64,000 nucleotides of DNA from Rhodospirillales bacterium 24-66-33 (GCA_002281855.1 NCHQ01000019.1:1-64000), one strand, 5' to 3'. Shown: positions 44,068 to 53,835, counted from the stretch's first letter. Notes: generated by a model from the sequence alone, not told the origin. Translations and numbers: made by a program.

Positions 44068-45309
44068 TCAGGGTTTCCGCTTGAATCCCCAGGATTCCGC
44101 CAGGATTTCACCCATGCGGGCGGCGATGATCCGGTTGCCGAGGCTTTCGTTGTCGGCATCCCGCGCGTAATGGATGTGATCCGCATAGATCGTTCTCTTC
44201 TCCCCGGCGAAGATCTGCGTCAGGTCGTAGACGGGGCCCCCGCCGTCGCGCAGGCTCATGAGGCCGGCAACGATGTTCTTGTAGATGTCGCGATAGGAGA
44301 GGTCGCCGACGACGCGCTTCTCCTCCTCGGTGAGCTCCTTGCCGATGCCCGGGGCCGGCTGGATGAAGTAAGCCGACTTCACGTTGTTGTCGCGCGCGAC
44401 CGCGAACGTGGCTCTCACGTACTTCTTGTACAGGTCGAGCTGGACCTCGAAGGCGAGCTTGTGGTTCCGCTGAATGTCCTCCGGCAGGTGGAAGATGCTG
44501 TTCAGCGTCGTCTTCTTGGTCGACTTGAAGATGTCCTTGCCCTTGGCGGCCTGCTCGATGCCCCGCACCACCATGTAGGCGGCGTGCGAATGGCCGAGGA
44601 TCGGATTCAGGGCCAGCGTGCCGGCGATCCGCCCCATGACCCAGCCGATCGCCGCGTCGCCAAAATTCTCGTCGGCGACGAAGGGATTGACGTCGAGGAA
44701 GTTGCTGAGCGGCCGCTCCAGCCGCTCGCTGAAGCCCGGCCAGAAGAAATAGTGCTCGTTGAATCCGCCGAGGACCGCGACCGCGTCGACCGACGAGGCA
44801 TAGAGAGTAAAGAGGATGAAGGGCTGCGGCTCCTTCCAGGCGCCGTCGCCTCCGTTCAGGACGAGGAACGGCTTGCCGTTCGGGCTGATGTATTTGCTGT
44901 TGAGTTCCTCCTCGAGGTAGCGCGGCGCGGGTGGCGGCGCATTCTGCCCGAGCTGCGAGGCCACGGAGCCGCCGGTCAGCATCACGACATAACGGTCGGT
45001 CGGCTTGAGAACCGGATAGTCCGGTCCGAACAGGCCGACGTTGTTGACCCACGGCATGCCGCAGGGCGGATTCGCGTGATGGACGAACCCCACATAGGGG
45101 TGCGGGAAGAGCGTATCTACGTACCGGCAGGCTGTTCCCTTGGTCGCGTCGCGCACATAAGTGTTCTGAGTGCGCTCGAACAGCTCCGTCGCCGGCGTAT
45201 AGCGGCCGTCTTCAAGATACATCCAGGCGATCGCCGTCACTTCGAGTGCGGCGAGCGAAAGGACAACTCCGAAAAGGATGGAGATCCAGCCGAAGATACG
45301 CTGTTTCAT
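44068..45309 (-). CDS. Membrane-anchored SGNH-hydrolase-like protein
   Basis: 413 residues with an N-terminal membrane helix (IFGWISILFGVVLSLAALEV). Block I could be VVMLTGGSVASQLG near 110, with a serine after the G-G pair, and the last block is YADHIHYARDAD near 375-385 with a D-x-x-H arrangement. This is compatible with an SGNH/GDSL hydrolase acting on surface glycans or lipids, although blocks II and III are not clear. It is transcribed towards the fdh operon but separated by a promoter-size gap. Confidence 0.6.
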   Translation of the reverse strand: MKQRIFGWISILFGVVLSLAALEVTAIAWMYLEDGRYTPATELFERTQNTYVRDATKGTACRYVDTLFPHPYVGFVHHANPPCGMPWVNNVGLFGPDYPVLKPTDRYVVMLTGGSVASQLGQNAPPPAPRYLEEELNSKYISPNGKPFLVLNGGDGAWKEPQPFILFTLYASSVDAVAVLGGFNEHYFFWPGFSERLERPLSNFLDVNPFVADENFGDAAIGWVMGRIAGTLALNPILGHSHAAYMVVRGIEQAAKGKDIFKSTKKTTLNSIFHLPEDIQRNHKLAFEVQLDLYKKYVRATFAVARDNNVKSAYFIQPAPGIGKELTEEEKRVVGDLSYRDIYKNIVAGLMSLRDGGGPVYDLTQIFAGEKRTIYADHIHYARDADNESLGNRIIAARMGEILAESWGFKRKP

Positions 45310-45319
45310 CTCCCGCCCG

Positions 45320-47617
45320 TTACTTCCTCGTTTCCTGGATGGCCTGCCAGACGCGCTGCGGCGTCGCCGGCATCTGGATGTTGCGTACGCCGAGCGGCCA
45401 CAGCGCGTCCATGATCGCGTTCATGACGGTCGGCGTCGAGCCGACCGTGCCGGACTCGCCGACGCCCTTGGCGCCGATCGGGTTGCTCTTGGCCGGCACC
45501 GTGTCGTCGAGCTGGTTGTTGAAGTTCGGGAAGGTCTCCGCGCGCGGCATCGCATAGTCCATGAACGAGCCGGTGACGAGCTGACCGCTCTCGCGATCGT
45601 AGACATTCTCCTCCAGCAGCGCCTGGCCGATGCCCTGGGCACAGCCGCCGTGGATCTGGCCGAACACGATCGGGCGATGCAGCGGCTTGCCGACATCGTC
45701 GACCGTCGTGTAGCGCTTGAGTTCGACCATGCCGGTGTCGGGATCGATCTCGACCTCGCCGACATGGGCGCCGTTGGGCCAGGCAATGCCGTCGACCGTG
45801 TTCACGTTCTCGATGAAGATGCGCTTGTCCGGCTGCTTCGCCGCCAACTCGCCGAGGCCGATGCCGCGGTCGGTGCCGGTGATGGTGAAGCGGCCGGCCG
45901 AATAGATGATGTCGGCGGTGGCCGCCTCGAGCGCGTCAGCCGCCAGTTCCTTGCCCTTGTCGACCAGCTTCTCGCTGCCGCTCAGCACCGCCGAACCGCC
46001 GATATAGGCCGAGCGCGATCCCATCGAGCCGACGCCGCCCACCCGGTCGGAATCGCCCATGGCGATCTCGATCTTGGACGGGTCGATGCCCAGCAGTTCC
46101 GAGGCGAGCTGGGTGAAGCTGGTCTGCAGCCCCTGCCCCATGCCCTGCGTGCCCATCCAGATGACGACCTTGCCGTCTTCCTTCACCTCGTAATGCGCCA
46201 TCTCGTTCATGACATTGGCCGAGGTCCATTCGACGTAGGAGGCAAGGCCGCGGCCATAGAGCTTGCCGCGCTTCTCGGCTTCCGCCTTGCGCGCCGCGAA
46301 GCCGTCCCAGTCGGCCGCTTCGAGCGTCTTGGTGAGGAAGAGATTGAAGTCGCCGGAATCGTATTTCTCGCCCATCGCGGTGGTGTAGGGCATCTGCGAG
46401 GGCTTCACGAAGTTGCGCCGGCGCAGTTCGGCTGGATCCATGCCGATCTGGCGCGCCGCCGTATCCATCAGCCGCTCGAGGTTGAGGATGCACTCGGGCC
46501 GGCCGGCGCCGCGATAGGCGCCGATCGTGGCGGTGTTGGTGATGACGCAGGTGATCCTGAGATCGATCATCGGAATATCATAGGTGCCGGTCGTCACCTT
46601 CGGGCCGACGAACAGCGGAATGACCACCCCGCCGCGCGACGGATAGGCGCCGATATTGGCGAAGGCCTCCATGCGCAGGGCCAGGATCCTGCCGTCCTTG
46701 TCGAAGGCCATCGATCCCTTGTGGAACTGGTCGCGGCCGGCGGTCGTCGCGGCGAATTCCTCGCTGCGCTCAGCGCGCCAGCGCACCGGACGCTTCAGCA
46801 CCTTGGCGGCCCAGACGGCCACCGCCTCGTCAGGCTGGATGCCGACCTTCATTCCGAAGCCGCCACCGATGTCGCGCACCACGACGCGCACCTTGTCCTT
46901 CGGCATCTTCAGGATGACGTCGCACAGCGTGTCGCGCGTGACGGACGGGTTCTGGCTGCCGATATGGACGATCAGCCGGTCGTTCTCCCACTCCGCCATC
47001 ACCGCGCGCGGCTCCATGGCGTTCACGATCAGCCGCTGGTGCACGATGTCCAGCGACACGACATGGGCGGCGCTCTTGAACGCCTCTTCGGCCTTGGCGT
47101 GATCGCCGAATTTGTTGTAGCCGGCGATATTGCCCGGGGCGCCGCCCCAGACCTGCGGCGCGTCGGGCTTCAGCGCATCCTCGATCTCGGTGACCGACGG
47201 AAGCTGCTCGTACTCGATGTCGACCAGCTCGACGGCATCCTGCGCCTGCTCGCGCGTGTCCGCGACGATCGCGACCACGGCTTCACCGACATAACGCACG
47301 ACCTCGTGGGCCAGCGACCGGCGCGGCGTCATCTCGGGCTTGCTGCCGTCGGCGGCGGGAAACATCGTCGGGAAGGCGAAATTGCCGACGCCTTCCTTTT
47401 CCATGTCGGCCCAGGTGTAGACCGCGACCACCCCCGGCGCCGTCTTGGCCGCCGCGGTGTCGATCTTCAGGATTTTTGCATGGGCATGCGGAGACCGGAC
47501 AAGAACCACATGGGCCTGGTTCGGCCGCGACAGGTTATCGGTGAAACCGCCCGTTCCCGTCAGCAGACGGTCGTCCTCGACACGCTTGATGTACTGAGCC
47601 TTGCCAAAAACCGCCAT
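45320..47617 (-). CDS. Xanthine dehydrogenase-family molybdopterin-binding subunit (CoxL-like)
   Basis: 765 residues. It opens AQYIKRVEDDRLLTGTGGFT, the typical aldehyde oxidase/CO dehydrogenase large-subunit start, then DIGGGFGMKVGIQPDEAVAV, YRGAGRPECILNLERLMDTA and a late GAKGVGESGTVGSTPTVMNA with the catalytic glutamate (G-V-G-E-S). The CoxL-specific active-site cysteine loop is not obvious, so it is probably an aldehyde or heterocycle hydroxylase. The small [2Fe-2S] and FAD subunits are not adjacent, so it would need partners from elsewhere. It lies 10 bases before the SGNH gene. Confidence 0.88.
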   Translation of the reverse strand: MAVFGKAQYIKRVEDDRLLTGTGGFTDNLSRPNQAHVVLVRSPHAHAKILKIDTAAAKTAPGVVAVYTWADMEKEGVGNFAFPTMFPAADGSKPEMTPRRSLAHEVVRYVGEAVVAIVADTREQAQDAVELVDIEYEQLPSVTEIEDALKPDAPQVWGGAPGNIAGYNKFGDHAKAEEAFKSAAHVVSLDIVHQRLIVNAMEPRAVMAEWENDRLIVHIGSQNPSVTRDTLCDVILKMPKDKVRVVVRDIGGGFGMKVGIQPDEAVAVWAAKVLKRPVRWRAERSEEFAATTAGRDQFHKGSMAFDKDGRILALRMEAFANIGAYPSRGGVVIPLFVGPKVTTGTYDIPMIDLRITCVITNTATIGAYRGAGRPECILNLERLMDTAARQIGMDPAELRRRNFVKPSQMPYTTAMGEKYDSGDFNLFLTKTLEAADWDGFAARKAEAEKRGKLYGRGLASYVEWTSANVMNEMAHYEVKEDGKVVIWMGTQGMGQGLQTSFTQLASELLGIDPSKIEIAMGDSDRVGGVGSMGSRSAYIGGSAVLSGSEKLVDKGKELAADALEAATADIIYSAGRFTITGTDRGIGLGELAAKQPDKRIFIENVNTVDGIAWPNGAHVGEVEIDPDTGMVELKRYTTVDDVGKPLHRPIVFGQIHGGCAQGIGQALLEENVYDRESGQLVTGSFMDYAMPRAETFPNFNNQLDDTVPAKSNPIGAKGVGESGTVGSTPTVMNAIMDALWPLGVRNIQMPATPQRVWQAIQETRK

Positions 47618-47710
47618 ACGCCACTCCCGCCGCGAAATCCCATCCGGATCGGCCGGACTATAGCGGCGAAGCGGCGTCCCACAAGTCAGCGCGACGGATC
47701 GCCCGGTGGA

Positions 47711-48508
47711 TCAGGAACGGAGGCTGGGCATCTCGGGCAGCGGCACGATGCGGATTCCCGCCGCTTCGAGACCCTCGCGGACCGCCTTGGCGACGCTCAC
47801 GGCCGTCGGACCGTCGCCGTGCACGCAGATGGAATCGACCTGACAGGCAATGCGCTTGCCCGAGGTCGAGTAGATCGCCTGCTCATCGACCATGCGCCGG
47901 ACATGCTCGACCGCCTTGGCCGGCTCCTTGATCATCGAATTGGCTTCCTTGCGCGGCGTCAGCAGGCCGGCATCGGTGTAGGTCCGGTCGGCGAACACCT
48001 CCTCGGCGACGCGCAGCCCGTGCTTGCGGGCGGCCTTGCCCTGCTCGGTATTGGCCTGGGCGAGGAAGATCAGGTCGCGATCGACGGCCCTGGTCGCCCG
48101 GGCGATCGCCTCGGACATTTCCGGGCTCTCGGCCGACATGTTGGCCATCATCCCGTGCGGCTTCATGTGGGTGACCTTGGCGCCGTGAAGGGCCGCGATC
48201 GCCTGCAACGCGCCGATCTGGTAGGCGATGTTGGCCTCCAGCTCCTTGATCGTGAGGTTGATGACGCGGCGGCCGAAGCCCTGCAGGTCGGCGAAGCCCG
48301 GGTGGGCGCCGATCGACACCCCGTTCTGAGCACAGAGCTTCACCGTATCCATCATCACCACGGGATCGCTGGCATGGAAGCCGCAGGCGACGTTGGCCGA
48401 GGCGACGATCTTCAGGACCTCGGTGTCGTTGCCCATCACCCAAGGCCCGAAGCTCTCGCCCAGGTCCGAATTGATGTTGACGTGTCCTGCATTGGTCGCG
48501 GCGGCCAT
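47711..48508 (-). CDS. pxpA: 5-oxoprolinase subunit A (LamB/YcsF family)
   Basis: 265 residues from ATG 48508 with a GGGAG ribosome site. The family start VNINSDLGESFGPWVMGNDT, then ASANVACGFHASDPVVM and GVSIGAHPGFADLQGFGRR are all present, with TDAGLLTPRKE later. PxpA with PxpB and PxpC hydrolyses 5-oxoproline to glutamate using ATP. Here pxpA reads divergently from pxpBC across a 38-base gap, whereas the three are more often in one operon. Confidence 0.94.
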   Translation of the reverse strand: MAAATNAGHVNINSDLGESFGPWVMGNDTEVLKIVASANVACGFHASDPVVMMDTVKLCAQNGVSIGAHPGFADLQGFGRRVINLTIKELEANIAYQIGALQAIAALHGAKVTHMKPHGMMANMSAESPEMSEAIARATRAVDRDLIFLAQANTEQGKAARKHGLRVAEEVFADRTYTDAGLLTPRKEANSMIKEPAKAVEHVRRMVDEQAIYSTSGKRIACQVDSICVHGDGPTAVSVAKAVREGLEAAGIRIVPLPEMPSLRS

Positions 48509-48546
48509 GGGAGACTCCCTCAATCTGAAGCGCTATCCTAGCAGAT

Positions 48547-49284
48547 GTGAGCGTTCGATACCTATCCTGCGGCGACACCGCCTTCACCGTCGAGTTCGGC
48601 AACGAGATTTCCCCCGAGATCAACGGCCGGGTCATGGCACTCCATACCGCCATCGGCCTGGCGCGCGAGGCCGGCGAGATTTCGGGCGTGGAAGAGACCG
48701 TCCCCACCATGCGGTCCCTGATGGTCACCTACGATCCTCTTTCGACCTCGCGGGCCGATCTGCAGCCCCGGGTCGACGCGCTGATCGCCCGCGGTCTGCC
48801 AGCCGACGCCACGAGCCGCCAGGTCACCGTCCCCTGCTGCTACGACGATCCGGAATTCGCGCCCGATCTCGCCGAGGTCGCGGAGCGCACGAAGAAGACA
48901 ACGGAAGAGGTGATCGCGGCCCACTTGGCGTCGCCGTTCAAGGTCTATGTTCTGGGCTTCATGCCGGGCCTCGCCTACGTGGCGGGGCTCGACCAGGCGC
49001 TCTTCCTGCCGCGCCGCAGCCAGCCGCGCGTGCGGGTGCCGCGCTCCTCGGTCGCCATCGCGATGGACATGACGACGATCTACCCGTTCGAAAGTCCCGG
49101 CGGCTGGCACCTGATCGGCCGCACGCCGCTGTGGATGTTCGACAAGCGCCGCGAGCAGCCGGTCTTCCTGTCGCCGGGCGATTCTCTTTCCTTCGAGCGC
49201 ATCGACCGCGGGAGCTTCGACCGCATCGCCGGCGAGGTCGAGGCCGGCACGTTCGACTGGTCGAGCCTGGTGAAGAGCAAATGA
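48547..49284 (+). CDS. pxpB: 5-oxoprolinase subunit B (KipI family)
   Basis: 245 residues from GTG 48547. The N-terminus reads LSCGDTAFTVEFGNEISPEI; later FKVYVLGFMPGLAYVAGLDQ and RVPRSSVAIAMDMTTIYPFE, then SPGGWHLIGRTPLWMFD are the KipI/AHS1 signatures. It forms the ATP-dependent oxoprolinase with PxpC, whose start overlaps its stop (ATGA). The short gap to pxpA must hold promoters for both directions. Confidence 0.93.
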   Translation: MSVRYLSCGDTAFTVEFGNEISPEINGRVMALHTAIGLAREAGEISGVEETVPTMRSLMVTYDPLSTSRADLQPRVDALIARGLPADATSRQVTVPCCYDDPEFAPDLAEVAERTKKTTEEVIAAHLASPFKVYVLGFMPGLAYVAGLDQALFLPRRSQPRVRVPRSSVAIAMDMTTIYPFESPGGWHLIGRTPLWMFDKRREQPVFLSPGDSLSFERIDRGSFDRIAGEVEAGTFDWSSLVKSK

Positions 49285-50378
49285 GCGCCGGATTGAAGGT
49301 CGTACGCGCCGGCCTGTTCGACTCGCTGCAGGATCTCGGCCGCACCGGCTTCATGGCGCTGGGCATGCCGACCGCCGGCGCGATGGACCGGATCGGCCTC
49401 GGTCTCGCCAACGCGCTGGCCGGCAATCCCGCCAATACCGCCGGGCTCGAGATCGGCGTCATGGGCCCCGACCTGCTGGTCGAGGCCGACAGCGTGCGGA
49501 TCGGGCTGGTGGGTCCCCTGTCGGCCGCGCTGATCGACGGACCGGATGCCGCCCCCAAGCCGCTGGACTCCGACCGCAGTCATCTCCTGAAGCGCGGGCA
49601 GATCCTGCGCGTCGGCATGATCGAGGGATCGAGCACGGCTTACCTCGCCGTGGCCGGCGGCTTCGACCTACCGGCCTTCATGGGCAGCCTTTCGACCTAT
49701 TCGAGGGCCGGCATCGGCGGCTTCGACGGCCGCAAGCTCGCCGCGGGCGACCTGCTGCCGCTCGCGAAGGCCGGCGCCCCCGCGGGCGACGAGCGCAGGC
49801 TCGCCCAGCCCTTCGACTATGGCAGCGGCCCGCTGCGCGTGGTCTGGGGGCCGCAGGAGGACTATTTCAGCGACGAGGGCCGCCGGACCTTCGTGGAGTC
49901 CGAGTATCGCGTTTCCAAGGAAGCCGATCGCATGGGCATCCGCTTCGAGGGACCCACGATCGCCCACGCCAGAAGCGTCGACCAGGGCGGCGCCGACATC
50001 ATTTCCGACGGCATCGCGCCCGGCGCCATCCAGGTCCCCGGGGCCGGCCTGCCGATCGTGCTGATGGCCGACCGGCAGACGGTCGGCGGTTATCCCAAGA
50101 TCGCCACCGTCGCCTCCGTCGACCTGCCGCGCCTCGGCCGCCTGCTGCCCGGCCAGACCGTGCGCTTCACAGCGATCACCGTCGAGGAAGCCGAGGCGCT
50201 GCGCCGCGACCAGGAAGCACGGCTCCAGCGCGCCATCGCCGGCTTCGTCGTGGCGCGCCCGCCGGGCGGCATCGACCTGGCGCGGCTCTACGAAGAAAAC
50301 CTGATCGACGGCGTCGTTTTCGATTCGCCGTGGAACGTCACCTCGAAGCCTTCGTCGGCCGAGGGCGGCACGAAGTAG
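49281..50378 (+). CDS. pxpC: 5-oxoprolinase subunit C (KipA/AHS2 family)
   Basis: 365 residues. AGLFDSLQDLGRTGFMALGM and PTAGAMDRIGLGLANALAGN are the AHS2 start signature. EYRVSKEADRMGIRFEG, then SDGIAPGAIQVPGAGLPIVL and MADRQTVGGYPKIATV follow in the expected order. A C-terminal 60 residues (LRRDQEARLQRAIAGF) extend past the common domain. The last 91 bases overlap the oppositely transcribed ATP-binding gene. Confidence 0.93.
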   Translation: MSAGLKVVRAGLFDSLQDLGRTGFMALGMPTAGAMDRIGLGLANALAGNPANTAGLEIGVMGPDLLVEADSVRIGLVGPLSAALIDGPDAAPKPLDSDRSHLLKRGQILRVGMIEGSSTAYLAVAGGFDLPAFMGSLSTYSRAGIGGFDGRKLAAGDLLPLAKAGAPAGDERRLAQPFDYGSGPLRVVWGPQEDYFSDEGRRTFVESEYRVSKEADRMGIRFEGPTIAHARSVDQGGADIISDGIAPGAIQVPGAGLPIVLMADRQTVGGYPKIATVASVDLPRLGRLLPGQTVRFTAITVEEAEALRRDQEARLQRAIAGFVVARPPGGIDLARLYEENLIDGVVFDSPWNVTSKPSSAEGGTK

Positions 50379-50824
50379 CCGGTAAAGAGGTCGAACTCGG
50401 CGTCGCTTGTGTTGAAGGCGTGCGTACCGGCGGCGTTGCGGGCGCGCAGCCGGGCCTTGCAGACGTCGTCCGGCACGTCGAGAAAATGCAGCCGGTGATC
50501 CGCACCGGCGCGTTCGAAGAGGCTGCGCATCCACTGACGACTGGTCGGTGTGTTGGCGGGAAAGTCGAGCACGACGGACAGGCCGGCCTCCAGCAGCGCG
50601 ACGATGTGGTCGCCCATCACCTCCCGCAGGCGGCGGGAGTTGCGGACATAGTCCTCGAGCGTCCTCTGCTCGTCCCTGTAAAGACTGGCGAGCCACACAT
50701 CTTCGCTGATCCGAATCGTGCCCGGACGCGCCGCCAGTCCGGCCGCGAGCGTCGACTTTCCGGCGGCGATCTTGCCGCAGATCATGTGGAGCGTTGCCCC
50801 AGCCCGCCCTGCCGTTTCGTCCAT
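50288..50824 (-). CDS. P-loop kinase-like ATP-binding protein (zeta-toxin/AAA_33 type)
   Basis: 178 residues. P-loop GKIAAGKST lies at 17-25, followed by RISEDVWLASLYRDEQRTLE. LLEAGLSVVLDFPANTPTSR carries the Walker-B-like Asp, and VCKARLRARNAAGTHAF gives a lid arginine set. This is the AAA_33 small-molecule or nucleotide kinase fold. The true substrate is unknown. The 3' 91 bases overlap the pxpC gene tail to tail; the coding sense of both frames in the overlap looks real. Confidence 0.82.
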   Translation of the reverse strand: MDETAGRAGATLHMICGKIAAGKSTLAAGLAARPGTIRISEDVWLASLYRDEQRTLEDYVRNSRRLREVMGDHIVALLEAGLSVVLDFPANTPTSRQWMRSLFERAGADHRLHFLDVPDDVCKARLRARNAAGTHAFNTSDAEFDLFTGYFVPPSADEGFEVTFHGESKTTPSIRFSS

Positions 50825-50933
50825 CGGTCGGCTCCTCCGCGAAGACCGCTTTACTGTAGCCGGTCCGGGTCTTCGTTGGTACGAACCGCCAGGGCTGGAA
50901 ACGTTCCGACAAACGATCGGGGGATGCGTCGAG

Positions 50934-52484
50934 ATGAGCTGGCAACCGGAAATGGACGAGTTGCGCCGCCGTCAGGAAATGACGAAGCGCATGGGCGGCG
51001 CCGACAAAGTGAAGCGCCAGCACGATGGCGGGCGGCTCACGGTCCGCGAGCGCATCGACCGGTTGCTCGACAAGGATACGTTTCGCGAGATCGGCAGCGT
51101 CGCCGGCAAGGCGGAATATGACGGAAGCAACGACCTGGTCGATCTGACGCCCGCCAACGTCGTCATGGGCCGCGGCAAGATCGACGGACGGCATGTCGCC
51201 GTCACGGGGGACGACTTCACGGTGCGCGGCGGCTCGGCAGACGCCACGATCAAGGAGAAGTCCAACTACGTCGAACGCTACGCCAACCAGTACCGTATCC
51301 CGGTCATTCGCATGATCGAAGGCTCGGGCGGCGGCGGATCGGTGAAGACGATCGAGACGACCGGCCGCGCCAATGTGCCGGGGGTCGCCGGCTGGGAATG
51401 GGCCGTGCGCAACATGGGCGTCGTGCCCACCGTGGGCCTCGGGCTCGGCTCGGTCGCGGGCCTCGGTGCCGCGCGACTTGCCGCCACCCATTATTCGGTG
51501 ATGGTGAAGGAGATATCGGCGATGTTCGTCGCCGGGCCGCCGGTGGTGAATCGCCTCAGCCCCAAGCAGTACGACAAGCAGGAGCTGGGCGGCTGGGAGA
51601 TCCAGCTGCGGGCCGGCGCGATCGACGAGGCGGTCGATAGCGAGGACGAAGCCTTTGCCGCGGCGCGCCGCTTCCTCTCCTACCTGCCCTCCTCGGTCTA
51701 CGACGCCCCGCCGCGTGGCCCCGTGACCGACGATCCGGCGCGGCGCGAGGAGACGCTGCTCGAGGTCATCCCGCGCGACACCCGCAAGGTCTATCGCATC
51801 CGGCCGATCGTCGAGAAGGTCGTCGACCAGGGAAGCTTCTTCGAGATGGGCCGGCTCTATGGCCGTTCGGTCGTGACCGGCTTCGCACGCGTCGACGGCT
51901 GGCCGGTGGCGGTGATGGCGAGCGACCCGATGTTCTATGGCGGCGGCTGGACGTCCGATACCTGCCAGAAGGTGACGCGCTTCCTCGACCTGGCCGAGAC
52001 CTTCCACCTGCCCGTCGTCTATTTCTGCGACTGCCCCGGCTTCCTGATCGGGCTCGAAGCCGAGAAGAGCGGCGTCATCCGCCAGGGCGTCCGCACCATG
52101 TCGTCGATGTTCCAGACCACCGTGCCGTGGTGCACGTTCATCATCCGCAACGCCTTCGGCGTGGCGGGTGCCGCGCACCAGAACGGCTCTCGGATGAATT
52201 GGCGCTATGCCTGGCCGTCGGGCCGCTGGGGATCGCTGCCGCTGGAAGGCGGCATCGAGGCGGCCTATCGCGCCGACATCGCCGGGGCCGAGGATCCCAA
52301 GGCCAAGATGGCGGAGATCGAGGATCGCCTGAACAAGCTGCGCTCGCCGTTCCGCAGTGCCGAGAGCTTCTGGATCGAGGAGATCATCGATCCGCGCGAT
52401 ACGCGCAAGATCCTTTGCGAATTCGTGGAGCTGGCCGCCCCGGTGCGCGGCAGCGGCCCGGCAAGCATGTGGATGCGGCCCTAG
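50934..52484 (+). CDS. Acyl-CoA carboxylase carboxyltransferase subunit
   Basis: 516 residues from ATG 50934. The two crotonase-like halves are visible: GRLTVRERIDRLLDKDTFRE and EGSGGGGSVKTIETTGRANV in the first, FEMGRLYGRSVVTGFARVDG, then GFLIGLEAEKSGVIRQGVRT in the second, where the biotin and acyl-CoA sites lie. This is the propionyl/methylcrotonyl-type beta subunit. No biotin carboxylase or carrier gene is adjacent, so the partner is elsewhere. The stop overlaps the next opposite gene by four bases. Confidence 0.9.
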   Translation: MSWQPEMDELRRRQEMTKRMGGADKVKRQHDGGRLTVRERIDRLLDKDTFREIGSVAGKAEYDGSNDLVDLTPANVVMGRGKIDGRHVAVTGDDFTVRGGSADATIKEKSNYVERYANQYRIPVIRMIEGSGGGGSVKTIETTGRANVPGVAGWEWAVRNMGVVPTVGLGLGSVAGLGAARLAATHYSVMVKEISAMFVAGPPVVNRLSPKQYDKQELGGWEIQLRAGAIDEAVDSEDEAFAAARRFLSYLPSSVYDAPPRGPVTDDPARREETLLEVIPRDTRKVYRIRPIVEKVVDQGSFFEMGRLYGRSVVTGFARVDGWPVAVMASDPMFYGGGWTSDTCQKVTRFLDLAETFHLPVVYFCDCPGFLIGLEAEKSGVIRQGVRTMSSMFQTTVPWCTFIIRNAFGVAGAAHQNGSRMNWRYAWPSGRWGSLPLEGGIEAAYRADIAGAEDPKAKMAEIEDRLNKLRSPFRSAESFWIEEIIDPRDTRKILCEFVELAAPVRGSGPASMWMRP

Positions 52485-53824
52485 CCGCGCCAGCCGTAGC
52501 CCTTGAGCTTCGGCAAGAGGCCGCAGGCCGGCTCGAAGGGCGGATTGCTGAGATAGTCCTGGTCGGACACGACATAGGACTGGCCGGGCGAGCGGCTGAC
52601 GACCGCGCTCAAGGCCGGATAGGACCAGTCCTGGAAGAACAGCTTGTTCGGCCAGTCATGCAGCGGCAGCGTCTCGGCCCGCACCATGCCTTTGCTGCCG
52701 TCGACGACGACGCGCAGGCGCTCGACATAGCCGCTCCACAGGCGCGTGAGCACGATGTCGGGAACCGCCCCCGCGACCGTCAGCGCCCCCAGCAGCAGCA
52801 CCATGCGCCGCGCCACCTCCGGCTGGCGCACGACGGCAAAGACCTGAGGCAGATCGCGGCGGGCCACCTGCAGCCACATGCCGACGAGGAAGGCCGCCAG
52901 CAGCACACCGGCCGCCTGGCGGGCGACGTAGTGCGAGGGCGGGTAGAGGATCGACGGTCCGTGCACGAGCCGCCACCAGGGCGACAAGGTCAGCAGCAGC
53001 GCAATGACGCCCATGACCACCAGCGGCCCCCTGCCCTCTAGCCAGGCCGGCCTTCGCAGGCCCGCTATGGCGCAGATGAGAAAGCCTGCCAGCGGAATGG
53101 AGAACTGCATATTCTGCCAGAAATCGACACTGGTGGAACGCACCTTCATGAAATGCGGATGGTCCCAGTAGTCGACGATGGTGACCGCCGATACGACCGC
53201 TGCGCCGATGAAGGCGAGCGTTGCCAGCGCGCCGAGTAGCCTCGTCAGTCGGTCGCCGCTGCGCCGCGTCGACCACAGGATCGCGCTCGCCACCAGCGGC
53301 CCGAGATAGATCATGGCCTCGTAGGACCTGAGGCAGAGCAGGCCGAAGGCCAGCAGCAGGGCGGCGTCCCGCCGGCTGCTCTCGCCGATCGTGAGCGCGA
53401 CCGCCATGGCAGCCGTGATGCAGGCAAAAGCGACATTGTATTCGCCGATGATGAAGAACGAGGTCGGGAGGAATACGACGGCGATGATCGCGAGCACCGC
53501 CGCCAGCAGCACCGGATCGCGGCGCACGCGGGCGAGGGCGAGGTGGTAGAACGCCGTCGGCAGCGCAAAGAGAGCGGCCGATTGCGCCATGGCGAGCAGC
53601 TCCGTGTCGCGAACGCCCAACCGGGCGAGCAGGAGGACGGGCGCCTGCGTCACCCAGTCGACATGCGCGCGAGCTGCGTAGAAATCGTGGAAGTGTCCGT
53701 GCTCGAGCAGGTTCACGAGGAACGAGGATCCGTCCCAGAACAGCCCGCGGCAGGCCAGGGTGTTGTGCAGAGCCAGTGCCCACAGGATGACGGCGACGCC
53801 CCGGGCGACGGCCACCGGTGACAT
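52481..53824 (-). CDS. Polytopic membrane protein, paralogue A of tandem pair
   Basis: 447 residues with about ten membrane helices. The first loop after helix 1 reads CRGLFWDGSSFLVNLLEHGH, with a possible acidic catalytic residue as in GT-C glycosyltransferases, and further on YHLALARVRRDPVLLAAVLA, then SFFIIGEYNVAFA. The C-terminal 100 residues are periplasmic. I infer a GT-C-like role in glycan or lipid modification, with no firm family. It follows its paralogue by 11 bases. Confidence 0.75.
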   Translation of the reverse strand: MSPVAVARGVAVILWALALHNTLACRGLFWDGSSFLVNLLEHGHFHDFYAARAHVDWVTQAPVLLLARLGVRDTELLAMAQSAALFALPTAFYHLALARVRRDPVLLAAVLAIIAVVFLPTSFFIIGEYNVAFACITAAMAVALTIGESSRRDAALLLAFGLLCLRSYEAMIYLGPLVASAILWSTRRSGDRLTRLLGALATLAFIGAAVVSAVTIVDYWDHPHFMKVRSTSVDFWQNMQFSIPLAGFLICAIAGLRRPAWLEGRGPLVVMGVIALLLTLSPWWRLVHGPSILYPPSHYVARQAAGVLLAAFLVGMWLQVARRDLPQVFAVVRQPEVARRMVLLLGALTVAGAVPDIVLTRLWSGYVERLRVVVDGSKGMVRAETLPLHDWPNKLFFQDWSYPALSAVVSRSPGQSYVVSDQDYLSNPPFEPACGLLPKLKGYGWRG

Positions 53825-53835
53825 GCCCGGCACCT

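Noticed and set aside
45278..48541. Very long open frame on the plus strand opposite the molybdenum hydroxylase and pxpA
   Set aside because: It mirrors two well-recognised minus-strand genes, has the Arg/His/Leu-rich composition of a GC-rich shadow frame and matches no family.
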